From the NCBI GenBank assembly GCA_902567945.1, contig CACFOC010000006.1:1-41988 (forward strand): DNA of 41,988 nt. Reading direction: 5' to 3'. A program made the translations under genes and the position numbers. Below the pieces are notes generated by a model that did not search any database, was not told the DNA's origin, and saw only the letters and a program-made list of their open reading frames with translations. Shown here piece after piece: positions 1 through 10,086 of this stretch; the stretch's first letter is position 1; every line of letters starts with the position of its first letter. This stretch comes from an uncultured Pelagibacteraceae bacterium. GTDB taxonomy: Bacteria > Pseudomonadota > Alphaproteobacteria > Pelagibacterales > Pelagibacteraceae.

Positions 1-387
1 GGTAAAAGATGCTAAATTTATAGCTATAGTTATTTCTGCCGCGCTCAAAGGAGCGTATAAAATATCAACGATATTTCCTTGTATTTTTCCTATCATAATG
101 GACGAAGAAGAGTGTGAAAACGCCTGCTGTATAACTTGCATGGCAATTAATCCAGGAGCAAGAAAGCTTATAAATGGAAATCCTAAAACATCTCCCTTGT
201 CATTACCAATAGCCAATGAGAGAACAAATAAAAACAAAAGAGATGTAACTAAAGGTGATATAACTGTCTGAATAGCTACAATTAAAAATCTTAAAACCTC
301 TTTTTTATATAGTGTCCAAACTCCAATCCAGTTAACAAGACCAAATTTTTTCTCGTAAATTTTGTAGTTATTTTCAATTTCAACCAT
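1..387 (-). CDS. ABC-2 type transporter permease, N-terminal part (3' end outside window)
   Basis: Reverse-strand reading from ATG at 387 gives MVEIENNYKIYEKKFGLVNWIGVWTLYKKEVLRFLIVAIQTVISPLVTSLLFLFVLSLAIGN...FLAPGLIAMQ..., typical ABC-2 permease; open to the window edge. Confidence 0.8.
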   Translation of the reverse strand, partial: MVEIENNYKIYEKKFGLVNWIGVWTLYKKEVLRFLIVAIQTVISPLVTSLLFLFVLSLAIGNDKGDVLGFPFISFLAPGLIAMQVIQQAFSHSSSSIMIGKIQGNIVDILYAPLSAAEITIAINLASFT

Positions 388-525
388 AAGGAAGCTTATA
401 TAGTAAAGTCGTATTAAATAAAGGATCCCCAAGCTTGCTATATTTTATTCATAACATATCCACATAGGGTATTTTTTTTTATTGCAAATACAAGATATAG
501 TAGATTTAATCAATTCAAATAAACA

Positions 526-1029
526 ATGAGTTGGACACCAGAAAAAGAGAAAAAACTTAAAGAACTTTGGGCAAAAGGACATACAGCTAGTCAAATCGCA
601 ACATTACTAGGCGACACAACAAGAAATGCTGTTATAGGAAAAGCTCATCGGCTTAAATTAGAAGCAAGAGCTTCATCAAAGAAAACAACACAGAAAATTA
701 ATTTAGAAAATAACAATAATAATAATGCTGAAAATAGAACACAAAAAGTCAGTAGAAAAGCTAAATTTAAAGCACTTTTACTAGACAAAAATTTTGAAAA
801 AGAAAACCCAAAATCATTAGAAGAATTAAACGATGAAACTTGTAGATGGCCTATAGGGCATCCTCCGGAAAAAGATTTTCATTTTTGCGGAAGAAAACCT
901 TTAGAAAAATTTCCGTATTGTAAATTACATGTTCTGTACGCTTTCCAACCAAAAAATGCTAAGGAAGAAGATATTGTTACAGAAGATGATATTCCTAAAT
1001 TTATAGAGAAAAAAATTAAGTCAGCCTAA
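526..1029 (+). CDS. gcrA: GcrA cell cycle regulator family protein
   Basis: N-terminal MSWTPEKEKKLKELWAKGHTASQIATLLG..TRNAVIGKAHRLKL and C-terminal CRWPIGHP...FCGRKPLEKFPYCKLH are GcrA hallmarks. Confidence 0.93.
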   Translation: MSWTPEKEKKLKELWAKGHTASQIATLLGDTTRNAVIGKAHRLKLEARASSKKTTQKINLENNNNNNAENRTQKVSRKAKFKALLLDKNFEKENPKSLEELNDETCRWPIGHPPEKDFHFCGRKPLEKFPYCKLHVLYAFQPKNAKEEDIVTEDDIPKFIEKKIKSA

Positions 1030-1030
1030 T

Positions 1031-2038
1031 TTAATTGGATAGGCTTTTAATTTTATTAATTAAATCTGAATTAATTTTTCTTGGGCCTTTATCTAATCTA
1101 TTTTTGTGTCGTCTTTCTCCTGGCAAACGAACCCCGTCCATAGATTTCATTTTATTAAAAAAATCATCTGAATGCTTATCCCAATTAGAATCTACTATTT
1201 TTTCAGGTGATATTGCCAAAATAAACTCTCCCCCACTTGGTGGTCCACCATCTTTATTATCTTTTTCTGCAGTTTCATAACTAAACGTTTCTCCAACTAA
1301 GGCCCCAGCTAACAATTCGACCATCATTGCAATTGCTGAACCTTTGTATCCAGCAAAAGGCAAGAGAACACCGCCGCTTCCTTTTACAATTTCTTTTGGA
1401 TCAGTTGTATCTTTTCCATCTTTATTAATACCTGTCCCTAAAGGAACTTTTTTTCCATCTCGTGCAGCAACCATAACATCGCCCATAGCCATGGCTGATG
1501 TTGCCATATCATAAACGACTGGAGTTTTTCCTGGTCGTGGCCAAGCAAAAGAAATGGGATTAGTTCCAAATAATGCTTTCTTTGCTCCTGCTGGAGCAAC
1601 TAGTGGCATATATGATGTGCAAGCAAAGCCAACTAGTCCTTCTTCTGCAATCGCTTCTGTTTCAGGCCAAAGCGCTGCCATATGATGTGAATTGGTAATA
1701 GCTAAAACTGCAACACCTGTTTCTTTAGCCAGTTTAATTAATTCTGGTAAACCAACTTTTAATACCATTGGTGCAAATGCGTTATTACCTAAAACTTTAA
1801 TTATACTTGGTGAAATTTTTTTTACTTCTGGTCTTGCTTTACCATTTACTTTTTTGCTTTTTAAAGCAGCAACATAAGCAGGTAATCTAAACAAGCCATG
1901 TGAATGAGAACCATCTCTTTCGGCTCTCATTAATGTGTCTGATAAAATGTTTGCGTTTTCCTCGTCGCAACCATTAGCTAATAAAGTCTTTTTAGCTAAA
2001 TCAAATATTTCATTTAAAGATAAAGAAACTGTGCTCAT
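1031..2038 (-). CDS. Malate/L-lactate dehydrogenase (Ldh2) family oxidoreductase
   Basis: RDGSHSHGLFRLPAYV, NSHHMAALWP, FGTNPISFAWPRPG, GYKGSAIAMMVELLAG motifs. Confidence 0.88.
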   Translation of the reverse strand: MSTVSLSLNEIFDLAKKTLLANGCDEENANILSDTLMRAERDGSHSHGLFRLPAYVAALKSKKVNGKARPEVKKISPSIIKVLGNNAFAPMVLKVGLPELIKLAKETGVAVLAITNSHHMAALWPETEAIAEEGLVGFACTSYMPLVAPAGAKKALFGTNPISFAWPRPGKTPVVYDMATSAMAMGDVMVAARDGKKVPLGTGINKDGKDTTDPKEIVKGSGGVLLPFAGYKGSAIAMMVELLAGALVGETFSYETAEKDNKDGGPPSGGEFILAISPEKIVDSNWDKHSDDFFNKMKSMDGVRLPGERRHKNRLDKGPRKINSDLINKIKSLSN

Positions 2039-2082
2039 AAATAATAATAAATATTATTTATGACAAAAGATCAATTTATTAA

Positions 2083-3093
2083 TTAACAGCCTTTGAATGA
2101 CTTGGACATATTTTTAATCAATTTAAAATATAATCCTTTACCTGGATCTAGAGTAGCTCCCAATGGATCTAGAACTCCTGTTTTTATGTCCATATCTTTG
2201 GCAACGGTATTTATTATATCTGGATTAAATTGAGGTTCTGAAAATATGCAACTAACTTTGTCATGCTCGATTATTTCTCTAATTTCTGACAATTGTTCTG
2301 CCCCAGGCATAACATCTGTATTCACTGTGAAAGCACCCAATACACTAACATTAAATCTATTTTCAAAATATTGGTAAGCATCATGAAATACAATAAATGA
2401 AATATCTTTATTTAGCTCAGCCTTTACATCTTTAATAAGCTTATCAATATCTTTTAGAGCTTTACCTAAATTGCTTTTATAAACAGAAGAATTCTTTTCA
2501 TCATTCTCGATTAAATGTTCAACCATTTCAGTTAAAATTATTTTTGCATTAATAGGGTCTAACCAAATGTGGGGATCGTATTCTCCGTGAGCATGGCCTT
2601 CATGTCCGTGTTCATCATGACCTTCTTCTTCGTGTTTATGTTCATCTTCTTCGTGTTTATGTTCATCTTCTTCGTGTTTATGTTCATCATGACCTTCTTC
2701 ATGTCCGTGATCATCGTGCCCATCGAAAATGTTTTTTTCTCTAAATTTTAATTTTTTTAATCCTTTAATCTCCATTAATTCAATTTTTTCAGCTTTTTTC
2801 GCAATAGAATTTAAAGGTTTTATTAAAAAATTTTCTAAACCCTCACCTACCCAAAATATAAGATCTGCCTCTTGTAACATTTTTGCATGAGATGGTTTTA
2901 ATGCAAAACCGTGAGGTGAAGAATATCCATCCACTATCAAATCAGGTTTACTAACCCCATCCATTAGATAACTAGCTAATGAATGTATTGGCTTAATTGA
3001 AGTTACTACCTTTATTTCAGCATTTGCTGATGTAAATAAAGTTAAAAATGATAATATTGTTAAGATAAATGAAGCTTTTTTAAAATTTTTCAT
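2083..3093 (-). CDS. znuA: Zinc ABC transporter substrate-binding protein with His/Glu/Asp-rich loop
   Basis: Signal peptide, SIKPIHSL, HG...LKPS, DPHIWLDPINA, FHDAYQYFENRF; divergent to znuCB-zur. Confidence 0.93.
   Translation of the reverse strand: MKNFKKASFILTILSFLTLFTSANAEIKVVTSIKPIHSLASYLMDGVSKPDLIVDGYSSPHGFALKPSHAKMLQEADLIFWVGEGLENFLIKPLNSIAKKAEKIELMEIKGLKKLKFREKNIFDGHDDHGHEEGHDEHKHEEDEHKHEEDEHKHEEEGHDEHGHEGHAHGEYDPHIWLDPINAKIILTEMVEHLIENDEKNSSVYKSNLGKALKDIDKLIKDVKAELNKDISFIVFHDAYQYFENRFNVSVLGAFTVNTDVMPGAEQLSEIREIIEHDKVSCIFSEPQFNPDIINTVAKDMDIKTGVLDPLGATLDPGKGLYFKLIKNMSKSFKGC
2625..2687. repeat. Three tandem copies of a 21-bp unit (cttcttcgtgtttatgttcat) encoding the DEHKHEE repeats of ZnuA
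   Basis: Direct read: three copies at 2625, 2646 and 2667. Confidence 0.95.
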
Positions 3094-3110
3094 AATTCCA
3101 ATGCTTGTAT

Positions 3111-3148
3111 ATTGTTATAATATAACGTTATGTAATAATGTAACATTT
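3111..3148. promoter_or_regulatory. Candidate Zur operator in the znuA/znuC divergent promoter
   Basis: Perfect palindrome GTTATA-A-TATAAC at 3114-3126, followed by a degenerate second copy GTTATgtaataatGTAAC (3127-3144). Confidence 0.75.
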
Positions 3149-3150
3149 AA

Positions 3151-3912
3151 ATGTCAAGATATAAAATGAGCCTAGATAAAAATATATTGGTTAAATTAAA
3201 GGATGCAGGTTTTCGCCAAAATAATAAGTGGCTTGTAAAAGGCGTATCACTAGTAGTTGAAAAAGGAAAAATTGTAACCCTAATTGGCCCAAATGGTTCT
3301 GGGAAAAGCACAACTGCAAAAATTGCTTTGGGTATTTATAAAAAAATTGATGGTGAGGTTGAAAAGTATACTAACAAAGTTGGGTATGTTCCCCAAAAAG
3401 TTTCGATAGATTGGACATTGCCACTGAGAGTTAGTGATTTCATGGTTTTAACTGAAAATATTAAAGATGATGCAATAAATGAAGCTTTATCATTAACGGG
3501 TGTTGAACATCTTAAAAATAAAAATTTAGGAAATTTATCTGGTGGTGAATTTCAAAGAGTTTTGCTTGCGAGAGCTATTTCAAAAAAACCAGAATTATTA
3601 GTACTTGATGAGCCTGTTCAAGGAGTAGATTTCACTGGGGAAATAGCTTTGTATGAATTAATAAAAAAAATATCAGAAGAATTAAACTGTGGAATTTTAT
3701 TAATATCTCATGATCTTCATACAGTAATGAGTGCTACTGACCATGTTGTGTGCCTGAATGGTCATGTATGTTGTTCGGGTTCACCAATTGATGTTGCAAA
3801 AAACAAAGAGTATAAAGTTTTATTCGGCGAACAAGCTTCGCAAACCCTTTCAATTTACGAACATAGACATGATCATGTTCATTCCCATGAAGGAGATATA
3901 AAGAAAAATTAA
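3151..3912 (+). CDS. znuC: Zinc ABC transporter ATP-binding protein
   Basis: GPNGSGKST, LSGGEFQRVLLARA, LLVLDEP; His-rich C-terminus HRHDHVHSHEGD; alternative start at 3169. Confidence 0.93.
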   Translation: MSRYKMSLDKNILVKLKDAGFRQNNKWLVKGVSLVVEKGKIVTLIGPNGSGKSTTAKIALGIYKKIDGEVEKYTNKVGYVPQKVSIDWTLPLRVSDFMVLTENIKDDAINEALSLTGVEHLKNKNLGNLSGGEFQRVLLARAISKKPELLVLDEPVQGVDFTGEIALYELIKKISEELNCGILLISHDLHTVMSATDHVVCLNGHVCCSGSPIDVAKNKEYKVLFGEQASQTLSIYEHRHDHVHSHEGDIKKN

Positions 3913-3913
3913 T

Positions 3914-4717
3914 ATGTTTGATGATTTTTTTATAAGAGCATTAATTGCTGGAATTGGAGTTGCTTTTGTAACGGGCCCACTTGGTTGTTTTGTTGTGTGG
4001 AGAAGATTATCTTATTTTGGAGATACACTTGCACACTCAGCTTTACTTGGGGTAACTATTGCATATTCTTTTGAATTAAATATTGCTGTTGCAGTATTTA
4101 TCATTTCATCGGTAATAGCGTTAATTTTAATACAGCTTCAAAAGAAAACTAATCTTCCAGGTGATGCTTTACTTGGCCTTTTAGCTCATTCCTCATTAGC
4201 AGTTGGTTTAGTAGTAATTGGTTTTTTAACATTTATCAGATTTGATATTATGGGATTATTATTTGGAGATATATTAGCAGTAACAATTGATGATTTACTG
4301 ATTATATGGATTGGTGGAGGATTAATTTTACTAGTACTTAAATTAATTTGGAAACCTTTATTTGCATCAACAGTAAATTATGAATTAGCTGAAGCTGAAG
4401 GACTCAATCCAGATAGAGCAAAAGCAATATTTACAATTTTAATGGCTGCTATTATTGCAATTTCTATAAAAATGGTTGGTTTGTTATTAATTACAGGAAT
4501 GTTAATTATTCCTGCCGCAATGGCTAGAAATATCTCAGACAATCCAAAAAAAATGATAATATTTTCAATAATTGGAGGATTATTATCAGTAATTATTGGA
4601 TTATTTTCTTCACTAGAATTTAATTCTCCTTCTGGGCCTTCAATTATAACGGCTTCTTTAATTTTATTTATACTGTCATTGTTAAAAATAAAACAATCGA
4701 TACATTTGAAAAACTAA
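3914..4717 (+). CDS. znuB: Zinc ABC transporter permease
   Basis: WRRLSYFGDTLAHSALLGV, ABC-3 family membrane protein following znuC. Confidence 0.94.
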   Translation: MFDDFFIRALIAGIGVAFVTGPLGCFVVWRRLSYFGDTLAHSALLGVTIAYSFELNIAVAVFIISSVIALILIQLQKKTNLPGDALLGLLAHSSLAVGLVVIGFLTFIRFDIMGLLFGDILAVTIDDLLIIWIGGGLILLVLKLIWKPLFASTVNYELAEAEGLNPDRAKAIFTILMAAIIAISIKMVGLLLITGMLIIPAAMARNISDNPKKMIIFSIIGGLLSVIIGLFSSLEFNSPSGPSIITASLILFILSLLKIKQSIHLKN

Positions 4718-4742
4718 TGAGTAATTGTTAAAATATAAAAAA

Positions 4743-5141
4743 ATGCAAAAACAACAATATCTTTCAAAAAATCAAAAAATAGTTTTAGACCATGTTGAAA
4801 AAGCTAATCAACCTCTTAAGGCTTATTCGATATTATATAATGTTCAAAAAAAGGGATTAAAAGCACCTCTACAAGTATATAGAGCTTTAGATAAATTAGT
4901 TGAAATAGGTAAAATTCATAAAATTGAAAGTAGAAACGCTTTTGTAGCATGTAAAAACTCAAATTGCGTAGTTTCTAATGCAACAGCTTTTTCAATTTGT
5001 GAAAGTTGTGAAAAAGTAACCGAAATAAATAATTCAAAACTTTCTAAATATCTAAGTAATTTTGAAGACAACTCAGGAATGAAATATAGCAAATACAACT
5101 TAGAATTCTTTGGTTTGTGCAAAAAGTGCAAAAACAAATAA
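4743..5141 (+). CDS. zur: Fur-family transcriptional regulator, Zur-like
   Basis: Winged helix APLQVYRALDKLVEIGKIHKIE, paired CxxC (ICESC, LCKKC); position after znuCB; ATG at 4743 preferred over TTG at 4725. Confidence 0.85.
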   Translation: MQKQQYLSKNQKIVLDHVEKANQPLKAYSILYNVQKKGLKAPLQVYRALDKLVEIGKIHKIESRNAFVACKNSNCVVSNATAFSICESCEKVTEINNSKLSKYLSNFEDNSGMKYSKYNLEFFGLCKKCKNK

Positions 5142-5158
5142 AATTAATTTCATAAATT

Positions 5159-5839
5159 TTAGTCTAAGGAATAACCAGCAGATCTTACTGTTCTTATCAG
5201 TTCTTTACTGCCTGCTATATTAATTGCTTGTCTTAACCTGCGTATATGAACATCAACGGTTCTGGATTCTACGTTAATATCGTTTCCCCAAACATTTTCA
5301 AGTAATTGCTCTCTAGAATAAACTCTCTTTGGATTTTTTATAAAAAAGTCTAACAAATTATATTCGGTAGGACCTAAAGAAATCTCTTTTTTTCCTCTGT
5401 AAACTCTCCTTGTAATTCTATCAATTTTTAAATCTTCAAAAGAAATAACATCTTGTGCCACTGAAGGTTTAGATCTTCTAAGCAAAGCTTCTATTCTTGC
5501 GAGCAATTCAGGATAGCTAAATGGTTTAGTTACATAATCATCTGCGCCAACATTTAATCCTCTAACTTTATCCTCTTCTTCTCCTTTAGCCGTCAGCATA
5601 ATGATTGGTATACTTTTATATTGAGCACTTTTTTTAAGTTGTTTACAAATCTCTATTCCTGACAAATTAGGTAACATCCAATCTAATAAAACAAGATCTG
5701 GAGCGCTTTCCTTTATCTCTTTAAGTGCCTCTTCACCGTTTTCTGAAGAAGAAACTTTGTAACCTTCTTTTTCTAAATTATATTTAATTAAAGTTATAAT
5801 AGACTTTTCATCTTCTACTATAAATATTTTAGCATTCAT
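5159..5839 (-). CDS. phoB: Phosphate regulon response regulator
   Basis: Receiver LVLLDWMLPNLSGIEICKQL...MLTAKGEEEDKVRGLNVGADDYVTKPFS plus winged-helix domain; adjacent to phoU. Confidence 0.95.
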   Translation of the reverse strand: MNAKIFIVEDEKSIITLIKYNLEKEGYKVSSSENGEEALKEIKESAPDLVLLDWMLPNLSGIEICKQLKKSAQYKSIPIIMLTAKGEEEDKVRGLNVGADDYVTKPFSYPELLARIEALLRRSKPSVAQDVISFEDLKIDRITRRVYRGKKEISLGPTEYNLLDFFIKNPKRVYSREQLLENVWGNDINVESRTVDVHIRRLRQAINIAGSKELIRTVRSAGYSLD

Positions 5840-6537
5840 TAATTTTTCTCTATATCTTTACCCTTAGGTCTAGCTCCTTCTAAATACTCACCTTCAATTA
5901 AATAGTATAAGGACTCAGCGATATTAGTAATGTGATCCCCTGCTCTTTCAATATTTTTAGTAACAAATAATAAATGAGTAGCTAATTCTAAATTTTTTTT
6001 ACTTTTTCCTAAAAAATCAGCTACCTCGTTCATTGCAGTATTAGTAAGATCATCTACTTGTTCATCATTTTTCCAAATGGTTATAGCACTTTCTTTTGAT
6101 TTGTTAAGATAAGCATCTAATACATTTCTTAATTGTTTTTGAACTAAATCTCCCAATCTTCTTAGGCTGCCAATAAGTTCTTTGGGTAAATCATGGGGTA
6201 AAGGTTTAATTTTTTTTGCAACACTTTTGGCTAAATCTCCTATTCTTTCTAAATCGTGTGAAATTTTTAAGGTTGATATTGTTATTCTTAAATCAATTGC
6301 CATAGGAGCTCTTTTGACTAAAACAGTCATTATTTGATTATCAATTTTTGCTCTTAATTCATTAATCTTCGCATCATTTGCAATAATTTTATCTGCTGAT
6401 TCTTTATCTACTTTTATTATAGCTTCCATTGAATCAGCTAATTGACTTTCAGTTAGACTTCCCATCTTAATCAAACTATCGTTTAAGTTTTGTAGCTCTT
6501 CTTCATAAGACTTAACTATATGTGCTTCATCTGACAT
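5839..6537 (-). CDS. phoU: Phosphate signalling complex protein PhoU
   Basis: Two PhoU repeats (DLRITISTLKISHDLERIGDLAKS; ATHLLFVTKNIERAGDHITNIAE). Confidence 0.96.
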   Translation of the reverse strand: MSDEAHIVKSYEEELQNLNDSLIKMGSLTESQLADSMEAIIKVDKESADKIIANDAKINELRAKIDNQIMTVLVKRAPMAIDLRITISTLKISHDLERIGDLAKSVAKKIKPLPHDLPKELIGSLRRLGDLVQKQLRNVLDAYLNKSKESAITIWKNDEQVDDLTNTAMNEVADFLGKSKKNLELATHLLFVTKNIERAGDHITNIAESLYYLIEGEYLEGARPKGKDIEKN

Positions 6538-6539
6538 AA

Positions 6540-7313
6540 TTATCCGAACCTCCCTGTAATATAATCTTGTGTCATTTTATTGTTGGGATTTTTAAATATT
6601 TTTTCTGTTGTATCAACTTCTATGAGCTTACCGAGATGGAAAAATCCTGTTCTTTGCGAAACCCTAACGGCTTGGGACATAGAATGCGTAACTATTACTA
6701 TTGTATAACTCTTTTTTAATTCGTCCATTAATTCTTCTATTTTAGCAGTAGCGATAGGATCAAGCGCTGAACAGGGTTCGTCCATTAAAATAACTTCAGG
6801 ATTTACCGATATTGCTCTTGCTATACATAATCTTTGTTGTTGGCCACCAGATAAACTTGTACCCGGCTCGTTTAATCGATCTTTAACCTCATTCCATAGT
6901 GCTGCTTTTTTTAAACTAGTTTCAACAATTTCGTCCATCTTAACTTTGTTTTCTGCTAAACCATGAATATTTGGTCCGTAAGAAACATTGTCATAGATAC
7001 TTTTTGGAAATGGATTAGGTTTTTGAAAAACCATTCCTATTTTCTCTCTTAAGCTTACAACATCAATTTCTTTTTTATTTATTTCATTACCATCAATTTC
7101 GATGGAACCAGTAACTCTACAAATATCGATTACATCATTCATACGATTAATACATCTTATATATGTAGATTTTCCACATCCAGATGGCCCGATTAGTGCT
7201 GTAACTTCTTTACTGTGAATTTCTAAATTCACATCATTAAGTGCCTGTTTATCTCCATAATAAACATTAAGGTTTGTAGTTTTTATTTTAACTTTATTAT
7301 TTATCATGACCAT
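6540..7313 (-). CDS. pstB: Phosphate ABC transporter ATP-binding protein
   Basis: [45 protein letters not shown]. Confidence 0.97.
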   Translation of the reverse strand: MVMINNKVKIKTTNLNVYYGDKQALNDVNLEIHSKEVTALIGPSGCGKSTYIRCINRMNDVIDICRVTGSIEIDGNEINKKEIDVVSLREKIGMVFQKPNPFPKSIYDNVSYGPNIHGLAENKVKMDEIVETSLKKAALWNEVKDRLNEPGTSLSGGQQQRLCIARAISVNPEVILMDEPCSALDPIATAKIEELMDELKKSYTIVIVTHSMSQAVRVSQRTGFFHLGKLIEVDTTEKIFKNPNNKMTQDYITGRFG

Positions 7314-8590
7314 TTTTTCTCAAATTTTTGCCTTAAATAAACTGCTATGAAATTCATTACAATTAAAAAGCTCAGCAAAACCATAATAGTAGCTGAAGTT
7401 TTTTCAACAAATCCTCGTTCAGCTTGTTCTGACCAAAGATAGACTTGAACAGGTAATGATGCAGATGGATCAATAGGAGTTGCTGGTATATCTACAACAA
7501 ACGCAACCATACCAATAAGTATTAAAGGAGCAGTTTCTCCTAAAGCCTGAGCAAGACCAATAATAGTTCCGGATAATGTTCCAGGAATACTTAAAGGAAC
7601 AACATGATGCATAACTGATTGAACTTTCGATGCTCCAACTGCAAGCGCACCCTCTCTAATAGATGGTGGGACAGCTTTTAATGAAGCTCTACATGGAATA
7701 ATAATTCTTGGTAAAGTCATTAAAGATAATGTAATTCCCGCAACTAATGGGGTTGATCTGGGCAAATCAAATGTTCCTAAAAGAATTCCTAAACCCAATA
7801 AACCAAAAACAATTGATGGTACAGCTGCCAAATTATTAATATTTATTTCAATAAAATCTGTAATACGATTTTTTGGAGCAAACTCTTCTAAATATATTGA
7901 TGCAAAAATAGCAATTGGAAAAGAAAGTATTAATGTAATAATTATAGTAAAAAATGATCCAAATAAAGAACCACCTATACCAGCTACTTCAGGATTTCTT
8001 GAGTCTCCATTAGTAAAAAAGAAAGTATTAAATACTTTATTAACTTTATTTTCCTTTACTAATTGATCGTAAATTAAAAGTTGAAAATCTGATATTCTTC
8101 TTCTTTCTTCTGGCAAATGTCTTGGATAATTTCCTTTATGGAGCTGATCAATATCATCTGAGGTAGTTAAATTAACTATGACATTTTTGTTTAAATTATC
8201 TAAATTTTTAATTAAAAAATTTTTAATCTCGATATCATGATCGGGGCTAAAAACTCTTAATAATTCTTTTTCTTGTTTCGCTCCTTCAGTTTTATAAAGC
8301 TTAAGTAAACTATTAATCGATAAATCATAAAAATCAGCATCCTGGATTTCTTCTATAGAAGCGTTTGAACTTAACTCCAGTTCTTCTGTATTGAAATTTA
8401 CTTCAACAGCAATGGTTGTTCTCTGGAAAGCTGCTCTTCCTTTAGAAAAAATTACATTTACTAAAAAAATTACAAATAAAATTGCTAATGTAATTGATAC
8501 TAACCCATAAAACTTAAATCTTTTTTCAGCGCGGTATCTTTTTTTAAGTAACTGATCTTTATTCATATTTCTCTCTATATTTTTTAACAA
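7304..8590 (-). CDS. pstA: Phosphate ABC transporter permease PstA with N-terminal extension
   Basis: [37 protein letters not shown]..., [12 protein letters not shown]; start may be 8566. Confidence 0.94.
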   Translation of the reverse strand: MLKNIERNMNKDQLLKKRYRAEKRFKFYGLVSITLAILFVIFLVNVIFSKGRAAFQRTTIAVEVNFNTEELELSSNASIEEIQDADFYDLSINSLLKLYKTEGAKQEKELLRVFSPDHDIEIKNFLIKNLDNLNKNVIVNLTTSDDIDQLHKGNYPRHLPEERRRISDFQLLIYDQLVKENKVNKVFNTFFFTNGDSRNPEVAGIGGSLFGSFFTIIITLILSFPIAIFASIYLEEFAPKNRITDFIEININNLAAVPSIVFGLLGLGILLGTFDLPRSTPLVAGITLSLMTLPRIIIPCRASLKAVPPSIREGALAVGASKVQSVMHHVVPLSIPGTLSGTIIGLAQALGETAPLILIGMVAFVVDIPATPIDPSASLPVQVYLWSEQAERGFVEKTSATIMVLLSFLIVMNFIAVYLRQKFEKKWS

Positions 8591-9971
8591 CTCTTAGAGC
8601 TATGTAGTTTAAAACTAAAGTAGCAAAGAATAATGTAAGACCTAACGCAAAGGCAGATTGAGTTTTAGGACTATCAAATTCTTGATCTCCAACTAAAATC
8701 ATTACAATTTGTGTTGTGATAGTTGTTGTCGATTCTAATGGATTTAAAGTTAAATTAGCTGCTAAGCCAGCAGCCATAACAACGATCATTGTTTCTCCTA
8801 TCGCCCTTGAAACAGCAAGAAGTACAGATCCTACAATTCCAGGAAGGGCTGCTGGAAAGACAACTCTTTTAATAGTTTCAGATTTTGTGGCACCAATCGC
8901 ATAAGAACCATCTCGTAATGACTGAGGTACAGCATTAATTACATCGTCCGACAATGAACTAATATAAGGTATAATCATAACTCCCATTACTAAACCCGCC
9001 GCTAAGGCGCTTTCGGAAGATACTTCTAAACCAAATTTTTCCCCTATTTCTCTAAAAAAAGGTCCAACGGTTAAAGCTGCAAAAAAACCATAAACAACAG
9101 TAGGAATACCAGCAAGAATTTCAATGATTGGTTTTGAATATTTTCTAACTTTTGTATTTGCATATTCAGCCATGTAAATTCCAGAAAATAAACCAATAGG
9201 GACTGCAACTATCATCGCAATCAACGCAATAAAAGCTGTACCAGCAAATAATGGCACCGTACCAAATGCATTTTTTAAATCTGCATATTCTTCTGCTGTA
9301 ATGGTAGAAGCATCTCTAACAAATGCTCGTTGTGGGCTCCACGAGGTGCCAAATAAAAAATCAAAGATATTAATTACTGAAAAAAATTTAATACTTTCAA
9401 ATAATAGAGCAAATATAATACCAATCGTAGTCAAAATTGCTACTAGAGAACATACAAAAAGGAGTCCCTTAAAAATTTTTTCTACATCCTCTCGTGCTTT
9501 ATTATTATTTAATATTTTTTTAAGGGCATAAAGAGTTGTAAATATTATTATTGTTGCTAGTAAAACTATCTTCGACCCTTGAGCTATAGATAAGAAAGAT
9601 TTATAGCTTTCTGCCCCCCTTATTATTTCTTCAGTTATAGTTCCAGTAAAATAACCAAAATGAAAAGACTTAATTTGTTGGTATATTAAATTTAATTCAG
9701 AATTATTATATGTTTGAGCATTTTCTCCGCTTATTCCTTGAAAAATAAATGCTTTAATAATTGATGGTTCAAAAATTGTCCAAACAATAAGTATCAGCAA
9801 AGCTGGCAGCGCACACCACAAAGAAAGATAGAACCCATAATAATCTGGTAATGCATTTAATTTTGTTTGATTTGAAATTGCAATTTTTTTTACTTTTGTT
9901 CTGGCAAAGAAAAAAGAAGAAATGCTAAAAAGAACTATTAATACAATTATGGCCAAATTCATTTTGACCAA
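8559..9971 (-). CDS. pstC: Phosphate ABC transporter permease PstC
   Basis: EILAGIPTVVYGFFAAL, RAIGETMIVVMAAG; upstream of pstA. Confidence 0.94.
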   Translation of the reverse strand: MVKMNLAIIVLIVLFSISSFFFARTKVKKIAISNQTKLNALPDYYGFYLSLWCALPALLILIVWTIFEPSIIKAFIFQGISGENAQTYNNSELNLIYQQIKSFHFGYFTGTITEEIIRGAESYKSFLSIAQGSKIVLLATIIIFTTLYALKKILNNNKAREDVEKIFKGLLFVCSLVAILTTIGIIFALLFESIKFFSVINIFDFLFGTSWSPQRAFVRDASTITAEEYADLKNAFGTVPLFAGTAFIALIAMIVAVPIGLFSGIYMAEYANTKVRKYSKPIIEILAGIPTVVYGFFAALTVGPFFREIGEKFGLEVSSESALAAGLVMGVMIIPYISSLSDDVINAVPQSLRDGSYAIGATKSETIKRVVFPAALPGIVGSVLLAVSRAIGETMIVVMAAGLAANLTLNPLESTTTITTQIVMILVGDQEFDSPKTQSAFALGLTLFFATLVLNYIALRVVKKYREKYE

Positions 9972-9976
9972 ACATT

Positions 9977-10005
9977 ATTACAATAGTGTTACAGTTTTAT
10001 TACAA
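9977..10005 (-). promoter_or_regulatory. Pho box upstream of pstC: three 7-bp direct repeats with 11-bp period
   Basis: Reverse strand: TTGTAAT-AAAA-CTGTAAC-ACTA-TTGTAAT. Confidence 0.85.
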
Positions 10006-10037
10006 ACCTAAACCTATAATTGAGTAAAAATAAAGAA

Positions 10038-10069
10038 AAAAGGCCAGGAATTTATCCTGGCCTTTTATT
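10038..10069 (-). terminator. Rho-independent terminator after pstS
   Basis: AAAAGGCCAGGA-ATTTA-TCCTGGCCTTTT: perfect 12-bp stem, flanked by A/T tracts on both strands. Confidence 0.85.
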
Positions 10070-10086
10070 AAGAGGGTTTATTAAAA

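Noticed and set aside
2569-2751. + strand ORF of 60 aa (MGIVFSVSMAFMSVFIMTFFFVFMF...)
   Set aside because: Antisense shadow of the His-rich repeat of znuA; low-complexity composition.
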